NCBI GenBank assembly: GCA_023898685.1 | Contig: CP060234.1 | Span: 1,178,001 to 1,242,000, forward strand | Reading direction: 5' to 3' | Origin: Phycisphaeraceae bacterium | Lineage (GTDB): Bacteria; Planctomycetota; Phycisphaerae; Phycisphaerales; UBA1924 | DNA: 64,000 nt | In this document: positions 50,413 through 58,023 of the stretch, in pieces | Position numbering within the stretch: position 1 is the stretch's first letter | Layout of the letters: every line of letters starts with the position of its first letter | Notes under the pieces: generated by a model | Database searches by the model: none | What the model was told of the DNA's origin: nothing | The model's input: only the letters and a program-made list of their open reading frames with translations | Translations under genes and position numbers: made by a program

Positions 50413-52143
50413 GTGACGACGAAGACCACGAGCAAGGTGCTTCTGATCGGGGGGCGTCGCCTGGATGACGACGCGCTCGCGGTGCTGCTCGGGGATTCGT
50501 ACGCCGAGGCAGCGCCCGGGGGTCGGGCCGAGGCGCTCGAGGGGCTGCTGCACGTTCTGCTCCGGGGCGGGCTCGACGCGGAGTTGGTTGACGCCGACTC
50601 GGAGGGGGCGCGGCCCGCGGCGCCGGATGAGGATCAGGGCCGCCTGCTGTTCGAGGCGATCGGCGAGGGCGTGTGCCTGGCCGACCGGCAGGGGCGGGTG
50701 CTGTGGTCGAACGGGTTCTTCCGCCGGATCGATGAGGCGTCGCGGGCGGAGATCGGGGTGTGCCTGTGCGAGGCGCGTGACTGGTTCGACCAGCACCACG
50801 CCTCCGTCGCGCGTCGGGTGGCGCAGCGGGAGGTCTGCCGCTTCGAGGTCGAGGCGACGGGCAGCGAGGAGATCTACGAGTTGGAGATCACGCCCGCGCG
50901 CGTCTCGCACGCCGAGGGCCAGGGCGAGCAGATCGAGCGGCTGGCGGTGGTCGTGCGTGACATCACCGCGTCGCGCCGCTCCGCCCGCAAGCTCGACGCG
51001 ATCGACAAGGCGGGGGTGGAGCTGGTGCGCCTGGACGCCGCCGCGGTGCGCGAGCGGAACACGTATCAGCGCCTCCAGCTCATGGAAGAGAAGATCGTGC
51101 GGGTGATGCACGACGTGCTCAACTACGACCACTTCGCGATCTTCTTGATCGACGAGCCCCGCAAGAGGCTCGAGCTGGTGATCTCGGCGGGTCTTCCGCC
51201 CGAGATCCACGACCTCGATCTCTCGCCCGAGAAGGAGGGCAGCGGCATCAGCGGCTACGTCGCCGCGACGGGCCGGAGCTATGTCTGCCGCGACGCGTCG
51301 AGCGACGAGCGGTTTCTGCCCGGGCTGCACGGGGCGCGGTCGAGCTGCACGGTGCCCCTGCGGATGCACGACCGGATCATCGGGATCATGGACGTGGAGA
51401 GCAAGCAGGCCGAGGCGTTCGACGACGAGGAGAAGCAGTTCCTCGAGATCTTCGGTCGCTACATCGCGATCGCGCTGCACATGCTCGACCTGCTGGTCGT
51501 CGAGCGGAGCGCGACCAACCTGACCGCGAGCGACCGGATGGGCGGCGAACTCGAGGAGCCGCTCGCGGACATCGTCAAGGAGCTCGATCTGCTTGGCGAA
51601 TCGTCGCTCGACCCGGAGACGGCGAGCCACCTCGGCCGGATCCGCGAGGACGTCGAGGCGATCCGCGGGCGCGTGGCGAACGTGGCCGCGGGACCCCAGA
51701 CGCTGCTGGGCGTCGACCGGGCCCTGGAGGTCCGCGGGCTCGATCCGGTGCTGTCGGGCAAGCGGGTGCTGGTGGCCGACGATGAGCCGAAGATCTGCAA
51801 GGTCATCCAGGCCGTGCTGAAGGCACGCGGCTGCGATGCCGACGTCGTGACGTGCGGCCGCGACGCGATCGGCCTGCTCGAGGGGATCGCGGCGGGGGGG
51901 CAGGACTACGACATCGTGATCACGGACATCCGTATGCCCGACCACAACGGCTACGAGGTATTCAGCGCGGTGCGCAAGCACTGCGCGAGGGCCCCGGTGA
52001 TCTTGATGACCGGGTTCGGCTACGACCCTCACCACTCGATCGTGCGGGCGAGCCAGGAGGGGATGTCGAGCGTGCTCTTCAAGCCCTTCGACATCGAACA
52101 GCTCATCGACGCGATGCATAAGGCATTGGCGGAGAAAGGGTGA
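50413..52143 (+). CDS. PAS-GAF-receiver protein lacking a kinase domain
   Basis: 576 residues from the GTG at 50413. Residues ~1-75 are an uncharacterised N-terminal segment; ~78-190 a PAS domain (LFEAIGEGVCLADRQGRVLW); ~195-365 a GAF domain (VLNYDHFAIFLIDEPRKRLE, LRMHDRIIGIMDVESKQAEA); ~370-440 helical (LEEPLADIVKELDLLGESSL), positioned like a histidine-kinase dimerisation region but without an H-box His in the expected place. Residues ~455-573 are a receiver domain: KRVLVADDEPKICKVIQAVL, IVITDIRMPDHNGYEVFSAV with the phospho-acceptor Asp, and SSVLFKPFDIEQLI with the Lys. There is no HATPase domain. It may be a phospho-relay node or output regulator acting by dimerisation. Confidence 0.85.
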   Translation: MTTKTTSKVLLIGGRRLDDDALAVLLGDSYAEAAPGGRAEALEGLLHVLLRGGLDAELVDADSEGARPAAPDEDQGRLLFEAIGEGVCLADRQGRVLWSNGFFRRIDEASRAEIGVCLCEARDWFDQHHASVARRVAQREVCRFEVEATGSEEIYELEITPARVSHAEGQGEQIERLAVVVRDITASRRSARKLDAIDKAGVELVRLDAAAVRERNTYQRLQLMEEKIVRVMHDVLNYDHFAIFLIDEPRKRLELVISAGLPPEIHDLDLSPEKEGSGISGYVAATGRSYVCRDASSDERFLPGLHGARSSCTVPLRMHDRIIGIMDVESKQAEAFDDEEKQFLEIFGRYIAIALHMLDLLVVERSATNLTASDRMGGELEEPLADIVKELDLLGESSLDPETASHLGRIREDVEAIRGRVANVAAGPQTLLGVDRALEVRGLDPVLSGKRVLVADDEPKICKVIQAVLKARGCDADVVTCGRDAIGLLEGIAAGGQDYDIVITDIRMPDHNGYEVFSAVRKHCARAPVILMTGFGYDPHHSIVRASQEGMSSVLFKPFDIEQLIDAMHKALAEKG

Positions 52144-52162
52144 GCGAGTTCGCCCTGGATGC

Positions 52163-52264
52163 GGGTGCCACGACTCGCCGTCCTCGGCGCGGTCGTGACG
52201 ATGCACAGCGTGCGATCGTCTGCTCGGAGCCCTGCTGCGCCGAGGACGGCGAGCAGTGGCACCC
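52163..52264. repeat. Palindromic element B, copy 2 (intergenic)
   Basis: 102 bp: arms 52163-52189 and 52238-52264 identical to those of the element inside pabB (13881-13962), but the loop is 48 bp and unrelated. It lies 20 bp after the stop of the PAS-GAF-receiver gene and 100 bp before the permease start. The conserved arms and variable loop suggest selection on the hairpin arms, or recent copying of the arms. Confidence 0.88.
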
Positions 52265-52363
52265 CACCCCGCATCGTTGACCGAGGGCACACCTCAACGC
52301 CCCGCCCAACCCAATCTCCCTCCGTACGGCAACCAGAGACCACCCCGCGACGTACCATCGCCC

Positions 52364-54211
52364 ATGCCGGTGATCCTGCGCTGGTTCCTGAGGCTGGTGC
52401 CGCTCAACCCGATCGCGGTCCGGCTGGTTCAGAACGGGTCGAGGCGGAAGAGCCACAACCTCATCCGCTCGGCCTATCTCGCCGTGCTGATCGTGGTTCT
52501 GCTCTGGTCGCTGCTGCTGGGCGCGGGCGGTGGGGGCGGGGCGCCGAGCTATCGCGAGTTGGCGGAGGCCGGGGCGTCGAGTTTCACCAGGATCGCCTAT
52601 CTCCAGATCGCCCTGATCTGCATCCTCGCCCCCGTGTTTATGGCGAGCGCGATCGCCCAGGAATCCAACCCCAAGACGTGGGACATCCTGCTGACCACGC
52701 CCCTGACCGCGGGGCAGATTGTCCTGGGCAACCTGCTGGGCCGGCTGCTGTTCATCCTGGCCCTGCTGCTCGCCAGCCTGCCTCTGTTCGCGACGACGCA
52801 GTACTTTGGGGGCGTGCCCGCGTCGTCGATCTTCGCGAGCTACCTCGTCGCGGGGTGCGCCGCGCTGCTCGTGGGCTCGATCGCGATCGCGCTCTCGGTG
52901 AGCCGGATCGTGGGGCGGCGGGCGGTGTTCACGTTCTACGTCGTGGTGGTCAGCTACCTCGCGATCACGGCCGCGCTCGACACGCTCTCGCATTCCACGG
53001 GGAAGTCGGGCGTGACGTGGTGGACGGGGGTCAATCCGTTCCTGGCGCTGCGGGCGCTGCTCAACCCGGCGAGCTATCCCAGGGCCGAGGCCGGGACGCA
53101 GACGGGCCTCACCGCCCTGTTCCTCGAGCACCCGGTGACGGCGTGGTGTGTCGCCAGCAGCGGCGTGAGCCTGGTGCTGCTGGTGGTCAGCACGTTCACC
53201 GTCCGTGCGGGCGGGCTGCAAAGAGCCGCGACGCGGACGAGCGGCGTGCCGTGGTATCGGCGGATGATGGGCCTGGGCGCCTCGGGCAGCGAGTACCGCC
53301 CGCCCCGGACGGTGTCGAGCAATCCGATCGCCTGGCGCGAGGCGGCGGCGCGGAACAGCACGTTCTGGAAGATCCTGGCGCGCTGGTCGTTCGTGGTGCT
53401 CGGGGCGTTGGGGGGTGTGGGGCTTGTCGCCGCGCTGCATGGTGGGGGGATCTCCAAGGCCGAGTTCCGCCAGATCATGCTGGCGGTGGTCTGGACCGAG
53501 TCGGCGGTGATCACGCTGATCGCGATCAACATGGCGGCGACGGCGGTGAGCCGGGAGCGAGAGGACGGCACGCTCGACCTGATCCTGACCACGCCGATCA
53601 CGCCGGCGATGTACCTCTCGGGCAAGCTTCGGGGGCTGATCGCCTACCTGCTGCCGCTGCTCGCGGTGCCGATCGGCACGCTGCTGGCCGCGGGGCTCTA
53701 CGTGCTGACCGACGGGCTGGGCAAGGGCGGGGTGACGGTGCCGGTGCGGTTCACCACGGTGCCGACCGACGTGCCGATGGTGCTGCCGTTCGCCGGACTG
53801 ACGGCGGCGCTGGTGCTCATCCCGTTCATCGCGTTCTGCGTCATGATCGGGCTGCACTGGTCGCTCAAGAGCAAGGGCACGATCGGCTCGGTCGTCGGCA
53901 CGGTGGGCGTGGTGGGTGTCATCGCGGGCATCGTGGGCCTGTGCGGCTGGAAGAGCGCCGACATCCAGGGCATCGGCCCGATGCTGGCGGCCCTGAACCC
54001 GGCGAGTTTCTTCTTCGCGTCGATCTTCCCGGAGGCCGCGATGTCGGGCACGCTCGACACCGGGCCGGGCGGCGTGGCGTGGGCCCGCGTCGCGCTGGCG
54101 ATCGGGGCGGCGTGCGCCGGGGCGATCCACATGGGCGTGGTCGTCGGCATCCGGGCGGCCCTGGTGCGTAGCTTTGATTTCACGGTGCGGAAGCTGGCGG
54201 GGACGAGGTAG
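52364..54211 (+). CDS. Large ABC-2 family permease without partner ATPase
   Basis: 615 residues from the ATG at 52364. About twelve helices in two ABC-2-like halves: first RSAYLAVLIVVLLWSLLLGA to about residue 300, second from AWREAAARNSTFWKILARWS on. Each half carries the cytoplasmic segment typical of the family (AQESNPKTWDILLTTPLTAG and SREREDGTLDLILTTPITPA), suggesting an internal duplication: a single chain with both membrane halves. There is no ATPase gene adjacent; the next gene is rpoN on the opposite strand. It would have to use an ATPase encoded elsewhere, possibly the exporter ATPase at 49319 (inference). Confidence 0.8.
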   Translation: MPVILRWFLRLVPLNPIAVRLVQNGSRRKSHNLIRSAYLAVLIVVLLWSLLLGAGGGGGAPSYRELAEAGASSFTRIAYLQIALICILAPVFMASAIAQESNPKTWDILLTTPLTAGQIVLGNLLGRLLFILALLLASLPLFATTQYFGGVPASSIFASYLVAGCAALLVGSIAIALSVSRIVGRRAVFTFYVVVVSYLAITAALDTLSHSTGKSGVTWWTGVNPFLALRALLNPASYPRAEAGTQTGLTALFLEHPVTAWCVASSGVSLVLLVVSTFTVRAGGLQRAATRTSGVPWYRRMMGLGASGSEYRPPRTVSSNPIAWREAAARNSTFWKILARWSFVVLGALGGVGLVAALHGGGISKAEFRQIMLAVVWTESAVITLIAINMAATAVSREREDGTLDLILTTPITPAMYLSGKLRGLIAYLLPLLAVPIGTLLAAGLYVLTDGLGKGGVTVPVRFTTVPTDVPMVLPFAGLTAALVLIPFIAFCVMIGLHWSLKSKGTIGSVVGTVGVVGVIAGIVGLCGWKSADIQGIGPMLAALNPASFFFASIFPEAAMSGTLDTGPGGVAWARVALAIGAACAGAIHMGVVVGIRAALVRSFDFTVRKLAGTR

Positions 54212-54287
54212 GCGGAAATCAGAGCCAGGAACTCAGATCGCGGAGCAGCAGTTCGGTGCCGGCGGTCTTTGCTCGATGCGGCGGCAT

Positions 54288-55874
54288 TCAGAACTGCTTG
54301 CGCATCCGTGCCCCCGGGATGTCGAGCTGGCCGCGGTACTTCGCGACCGTGCGCCGCGCGATCTCAAAGCCTTTGTCCTTGAGCGCCTTTGCCAGGGCCT
54401 CGTCGCTCAGGGGCTTGGACTTGTCCTCGTTGTCGACGAGTTCGCGGAGAACGGCCTTGACCGCGTTGGCGCTCACTTCTTCGCCGCTCTCGGTCGAGAG
54501 CCCGCCCGTGAAGAAGCCGCGGAGCGGCAGCACGCCGTGGGGGGTGAGCAGGTGCTTGTCGGCCACCGCCCGGCTCACGGTCGCGACGTGCACGCCGAGT
54601 TGCTCGGCCACCAGCGTCATGGGCAGGGGTTTGAGGGCCTCGATGCCGTGGTCGAACGCCTCGCGCTGCGCATCAACGACGGCCCGGACGACGCGGAGCA
54701 ATGTGCCGCGGCGTTGCTCGACCGCGTCCATCAGCCACTGGGCGTTGGAGAGGTTGGTCTTGAGGAAGTCTCGATCGGGCTTGGGCACCGCCCGGTCCTT
54801 GCTCATCAGCGCGTACTCGCGGTTGATCCGCAGGTTGGGCATCCGCGTGTCGTTGAGGTAGGCGACATACCGGTCGTTGTCCTCGTCGTACTCGACGATC
54901 GCGTCGGGGATGATCGGCTCGCTGCGTTCTTCGACCAGGCGACGGGCGGGCGCGAGGCTCAGGCGGCGGAGCGCCTCGAGCGCCAGGCGGATCTCGTCGA
55001 GATCGAGCCCGGTCTCGTCCGCGATCCTCGGCAGGCGGTTCTTCATCAGGTCGTCGAGGTGGCGGTCAACGATCACGCGTGCGTGGCGGAGGATGGGGGC
55101 CGGGGCGACGGCGCGGGCGGCGTCGTCCTCGGTGTCCGCCGCGTCGGCCAGGCTGTCGAGCTGGGCATCGATCTGGAGCAGCAGGCACTCGCGCGCGTCC
55201 CGCGCCCCCACCCCCGCCGGCTCGAGCAGTAGTTGCACCGCCTGGAGCCCCAGCTCAAGATCGTCCATCGAAGGTGGCCAGGTCTCCACGCCCTCGGGAC
55301 GGGGTGCCTTGTCCGCGATTTCTTCGAGCGGCACACGCAGGTAGCCGTCCTCGTCGAGGAACGCGATGATCGCCGCCCCGATCGGGCGCAGCGGATCGAT
55401 GACATCGGCGACCGCCCACTGGTCGGCCAACTGCTCGCCCAGCGAGGCGCCGCGCGCGGGCGCTGACGCCATCGCCTCCATCCTTGCGTTGGGCTCGCCT
55501 TCGAGGCGCGAGGCCGCGCGCCGGTCGGGCATGCGGTCGAACAGGTCGGTCTCGCGGGACGCGACGCCGTCGTCGAACGTGTTCTCCGCCGCGTCGGGGT
55601 TTGATTCCTCGAACGTGTCGAGGCGTGCGAAGTCGGCCTCGCCCGGGTCGGAGAGGTCGAGCACGCCGTCGGCGTCCGCGTTGGCGTCGCGCCGCTCGGA
55701 TTCGTCGGGTTCGATCTCGACCAGCTCGAGCGTGGGGTTGCTGGCGAGCTCCTGCTCGATGCGCTCCTGGAGCTCGGCGAGCGGCATCTGCAGGATCTCC
55801 ATCGACTGGATCATCCTGGGCGCCAGCTTCATCTGCTGGCCGAGCTTCATGTGTTGGGAGGTTTCGAAGCGCAT
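54288..55874 (-). CDS. rpoN: RNA polymerase sigma-54 factor
   Basis: 528 residues. Region I is a Gln-rich activator-responsive part (QHMKLGQQMKLAPRMIQSME); region II is acidic (DESERRDANADADGVLDLSD); the core-binding domain spans ~140-330; the DNA-binding C-terminus has a helix-turn-helix (LGVHVATVSRAVADKHLLTP) and the diagnostic RpoN box ARRTVAKYR near residue 510. It needs AAA+ enhancer-binding activators, none of which is in the window. ATG at 55874. Downstream of recR on the same strand with a repeat-filled 90-bp gap between them. Confidence 0.96.
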   Translation of the reverse strand: MRFETSQHMKLGQQMKLAPRMIQSMEILQMPLAELQERIEQELASNPTLELVEIEPDESERRDANADADGVLDLSDPGEADFARLDTFEESNPDAAENTFDDGVASRETDLFDRMPDRRAASRLEGEPNARMEAMASAPARGASLGEQLADQWAVADVIDPLRPIGAAIIAFLDEDGYLRVPLEEIADKAPRPEGVETWPPSMDDLELGLQAVQLLLEPAGVGARDARECLLLQIDAQLDSLADAADTEDDAARAVAPAPILRHARVIVDRHLDDLMKNRLPRIADETGLDLDEIRLALEALRRLSLAPARRLVEERSEPIIPDAIVEYDEDNDRYVAYLNDTRMPNLRINREYALMSKDRAVPKPDRDFLKTNLSNAQWLMDAVEQRRGTLLRVVRAVVDAQREAFDHGIEALKPLPMTLVAEQLGVHVATVSRAVADKHLLTPHGVLPLRGFFTGGLSTESGEEVSANAVKAVLRELVDNEDKSKPLSDEALAKALKDKGFEIARRTVAKYRGQLDIPGARMRKQF

Positions 55875-55879
55875 GGCTA

Positions 55880-55963
55880 GGGACTGGCGATCAGCGATCA
55901 GCGATCGGGGATCGGGGTGGGCTTGCTCAACCCTGATCCCCGATCGCCGATCCCTGATCCCCG
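55880..55963. repeat. GATCGGGGATC repeat block between recR and rpoN
   Basis: Tandem GCGATCA/GGGATCGGGG units on one side and CCCTGATCCCCGATC units on the other, so the block also forms an inverted repeat: arms 55901-55917 and 55931-55947 match at 16 of 17. A transcript from recR into rpoN would contain this hairpin. The same kind of low-complexity run occurs near ppa and hpt but with a different unit. Confidence 0.65.
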
Positions 55964-55964
55964 A

Positions 55965-56654
55965 CTACATCCTCTGTCTCCCCTCGATCGCGTCGGCCAG
56001 CACGGCCTTGTTCGCGAATTCCAGCGACCCGCCCGCCGGCAGGCCCCGGGCCAGGCGTGTGACGCCCACGCCCCGGCTCGCCAGTTCGTCGTGCAGGTAC
56101 ATCGCGGTGCCGTCGCCCTCGAGGGTCGGGTTGAGGCCCAGGATCACCTCGCCGACCGCCTCGCCCCCCGCGTTCTTCGTCGGGTCGGTGATGCGGGCGA
56201 GCAACGCCGAGATGGTCAGGTCGTCGGGCTCGACGCCGTCGAGGGGGCTGAGCCGGCCCATCAGCACGTGGTAGAGCCCCTTGTACATGCCGGTCTGCTC
56301 GATCGCGATCAGGTCGCGGGGCTGTTCGACGACAAGCACCTTGGAGCGATCACGCCGCGCGTCGGCGCAGATCACGCAGGGGTCCTCGTCGGTGAGGTTG
56401 TAACAGACCGAGCAGTGCCGCACGGTCTTCTTGAGGTCCTCAACCGCCCGGGCCAGCCCCATCGCTTCGTCCGTCGACGCCTTGAGAAGGTGGAACGCCA
56501 ACCGCTCGGCCGATCGCCGCCCGATGCCGGGCAGGCGGCCCAGCTCAACGATCAGCCGCTCGACCGGGCCCGGATAGGCCGATCCGCCGGGTCTCGGTGC
56601 GGCGGACCTTGGCCCCCTGTTCCGGGAATCCTGGTTGGCACTCAGATCGGGCAT
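55965..56654 (-). CDS. recR: Recombination mediator RecR
   Basis: 229 residues. Helix-hairpin-helix ELGRLPGIGRRSAERLAFHL, four-cysteine zinc finger CSVCYNLTDEDPCVIC, Toprim domain (KVLVVEQPRDLIAIEQTGMY ... LGLNPTLEGDGTAMYLHDEL) and C-terminal Walker-B-like VTRLARGLPAGGSLEFANKA. Works with RecO and RecF in loading RecA onto gapped DNA. The N-terminus has about 25 extra residues (MPDLSANQDSRNRGPRSAAP) before the normal start of RecR; a start downstream cannot be excluded, but no nearby Met fits better. No dnaX or YbaB gene is adjacent. Confidence 0.94.
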   Translation of the reverse strand: MPDLSANQDSRNRGPRSAAPRPGGSAYPGPVERLIVELGRLPGIGRRSAERLAFHLLKASTDEAMGLARAVEDLKKTVRHCSVCYNLTDEDPCVICADARRDRSKVLVVEQPRDLIAIEQTGMYKGLYHVLMGRLSPLDGVEPDDLTISALLARITDPTKNAGGEAVGEVILGLNPTLEGDGTAMYLHDELASRGVGVTRLARGLPAGGSLEFANKAVLADAIEGRQRM

Positions 56655-56708
56655 CGGTCGCTCTCTTCCGCCACGGCCGTTGCCGGGCCACTCCCCCTAG
56701 CATACGCC

Positions 56709-57368
56709 ATGCCAATCGTCTCATCGGCCCATGGCCCTGCATCGGATCAGGCACAGACCGCCGGCGGGTGGTCCTGGATCCGATTTGGACGGAACGCCGG
56801 TTTGATCGCGGGTGTGGCGGCCTTGCTGGCCTGGTTTGCGGTCGAGGGCGTCGTTCCCAATCTCGTCCCCAAGAACTTCGGCGTTGTCGCAGAGGGCCGG
56901 GTCTACCGATCGGGCGAACTGACTCCGGAGGCGCTCCGGTCGGTCATCGAGAGCCGCGGCATCCGGACCATCGTCGATTTCGGCGCGTTCGACCACGACC
57001 CCGCGGGTGAACGTCGCGAACAGTCTGTGGCCGACTCGCTCGGTGTGGAGCGTCGGGTGCTGTACCTCAGCGGCGACGGCACAGGCGATCCGAATCGGTA
57101 CGTCGAGGCGCTGCGGCTGATGACCGACGCGAGCGCGCAGCCGGTGCTTGTCCACTGCGCGGCCGGGGCGCAGCGGACGGGGTGCGCCGTCGCCCTGTAT
57201 CGCAATGTGGTTGAGGGGTGGAACGACCAACGGGCCTTGGACGAGGCGACCAAGTACCGCCACGATCCATCAGAGAACCCTCGGATGCCCGAGATGTACC
57301 ACCGCTGGCGGGACGAGATCGCCGGTGCGTTACGTGATGGGGGCACGATCGACGTACAATCCCCCTGA
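56709..57368 (+). CDS. Membrane-anchored protein tyrosine/dual-specificity phosphatase
   Basis: 219 residues. One N-terminal helix (FGRNAGLIAGVAALLAWFAV) then a DSP/PTP-like domain starting FGVVAEGRVYRSGELTPEAL, with TIVDFGAFDHDP and the CX5R active site VLVHCAAGAQRTGCAVALYR; catalytic Cys and Arg are present. The general-acid Asp is probably in FGAFDHDPAG. Such membrane-anchored phosphatases are common in planctomycetes and of unknown target. Divergent from recR with 54 bp between starts; the 3' side opens onto the long intergenic region 57369-58023. Confidence 0.87.
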   Translation: MPIVSSAHGPASDQAQTAGGWSWIRFGRNAGLIAGVAALLAWFAVEGVVPNLVPKNFGVVAEGRVYRSGELTPEALRSVIESRGIRTIVDFGAFDHDPAGERREQSVADSLGVERRVLYLSGDGTGDPNRYVEALRLMTDASAQPVLVHCAAGAQRTGCAVALYRNVVEGWNDQRALDEATKYRHDPSENPRMPEMYHRWRDEIAGALRDGGTIDVQSP

Positions 57369-57669
57369 AGCCGAGGGCGGAGCACGATGTGTACGACCGC
57401 CGCCCGGCGACCCAACCAGGCCGGGCCGGGCGGCCCGATAAGCTCACGCGTTGGCCCGGTCGGACGGTCAATCTGCATGGTGCGGACGATGGTTTTCTCG
57501 CCCATTCCAGGGGCCGGGAGCGTGTGTTTCTGTGGATAACTCGGCGGATGGAAAGGTCCACAAGTTCAGAATACACCGGAGTTTGTCGCGTATTACCAAG
57601 GTTCTCGGACTTGGGCGGGGGGGGTGGTCAAAAAACCGACGAAATCCCCCGGAAAATGGTGCGCAGCGG
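57369..57669. other. Intergenic region without a convincing gene; one DnaA box
   Basis: About 300 bp with no believable ORF. A perfect DnaA-box sequence TGTGGATAA (57531-57539; TTATCCACA on the other strand) lies in an AT-richer patch (57525-57660) with runs such as CAAAAAACCG. Only this one box is clean, and there is no dnaA, dnaN or gidA nearby, so it is not called an origin. The rest of the gap (57670-58023) holds a candidate RNA and is described separately. Confidence 0.5.
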
Positions 57670-57697
57670 TTGCGGACCAGATCGTTCGCGGTATGCT
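57670..57697 (+). promoter_or_regulatory. Candidate promoter of structured RNA
   Basis: TTGCGG (57670-57675), 16-bp spacer, TATGCT (57692-57697). Predicted start near 57704, which fits a ~185-nt transcript ending at the terminator at 57888. Confidence 0.4.
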
Positions 57698-57703
57698 GCG
57701 AGT

Positions 57704-57888
57704 CCGCCCGTTGAGGGAGGCCAAACACCCGTTCCGGGTTGTGTTGGAGCCTCTGAGAGGGAGGCGAGAGAGCAACTTGCCGGGCAACCGGCAGGAGACA
57801 AACAATCAGGAAGAGGCTGGAGGAGAGCCTCTTCCTGTGGTACACCCCGACGAGGGGGAAGGACGAGGGCCAATGGCTCTCGTCTTTT
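57704..57888 (+). ncRNA. Candidate structured non-coding RNA or 5' leader
   Basis: A ~185-nt segment that contains at least five consecutive hairpins: 57721-57747 (CCAAACACCC with GGGTTGTGTTGG), 57749-57765 (GCCTCT with GGAGGC), 57778-57793 (TGCCGG-GCAA-CCGGCA, a GNRA tetraloop), 57807-57837 (CAGGAAGAGGCT with AGCCTCTTCCTG, 12 bp) and the terminator. It has a plausible promoter and ends 136 bp before the glycosyltransferase gene. It does not contain the signature sequences I know for tmRNA, RNase P RNA or SRP RNA, and as a chain of separate hairpins it is not 6S-like. It may be a trans-acting RNA or a long attenuator for the downstream operon. Confidence 0.4.
57862..57888 (+). terminator. Intrinsic terminator of the candidate RNA
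   Basis: Stem GACGAGGGC / GGCTCTCGTC with a short CAAT loop, followed by TTTT (57885-57888). No protein-coding gene lies upstream on this strand for 490 bp, so its substrate is either the phosphatase transcript or a separate RNA. A further hairpin (about 57892-57927) follows. Confidence 0.7.
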
Positions 57889-58023
57889 CGTGCGCCCGGG
57901 CCCCATCGCGTTTTCGATGGGCGCAGGACGAGCGTTTCCCACAGGCGAAAACCCGTCGCGTGCTCCACTCGGCGGTTGCCGCGGGCCGATGTTGTGGTTC
58001 TCGGACCGATCGCGGGGAGCGCC

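Noticed and set aside
55917..56708. Plus-strand open frame upstream of the phosphatase
   Set aside because: It is antisense to recR, whose zinc finger and Toprim motifs are complete.
57450..57700. Replication origin
   Set aside because: Only one clean DnaA box, no second matching box and no origin-linked genes in the window.
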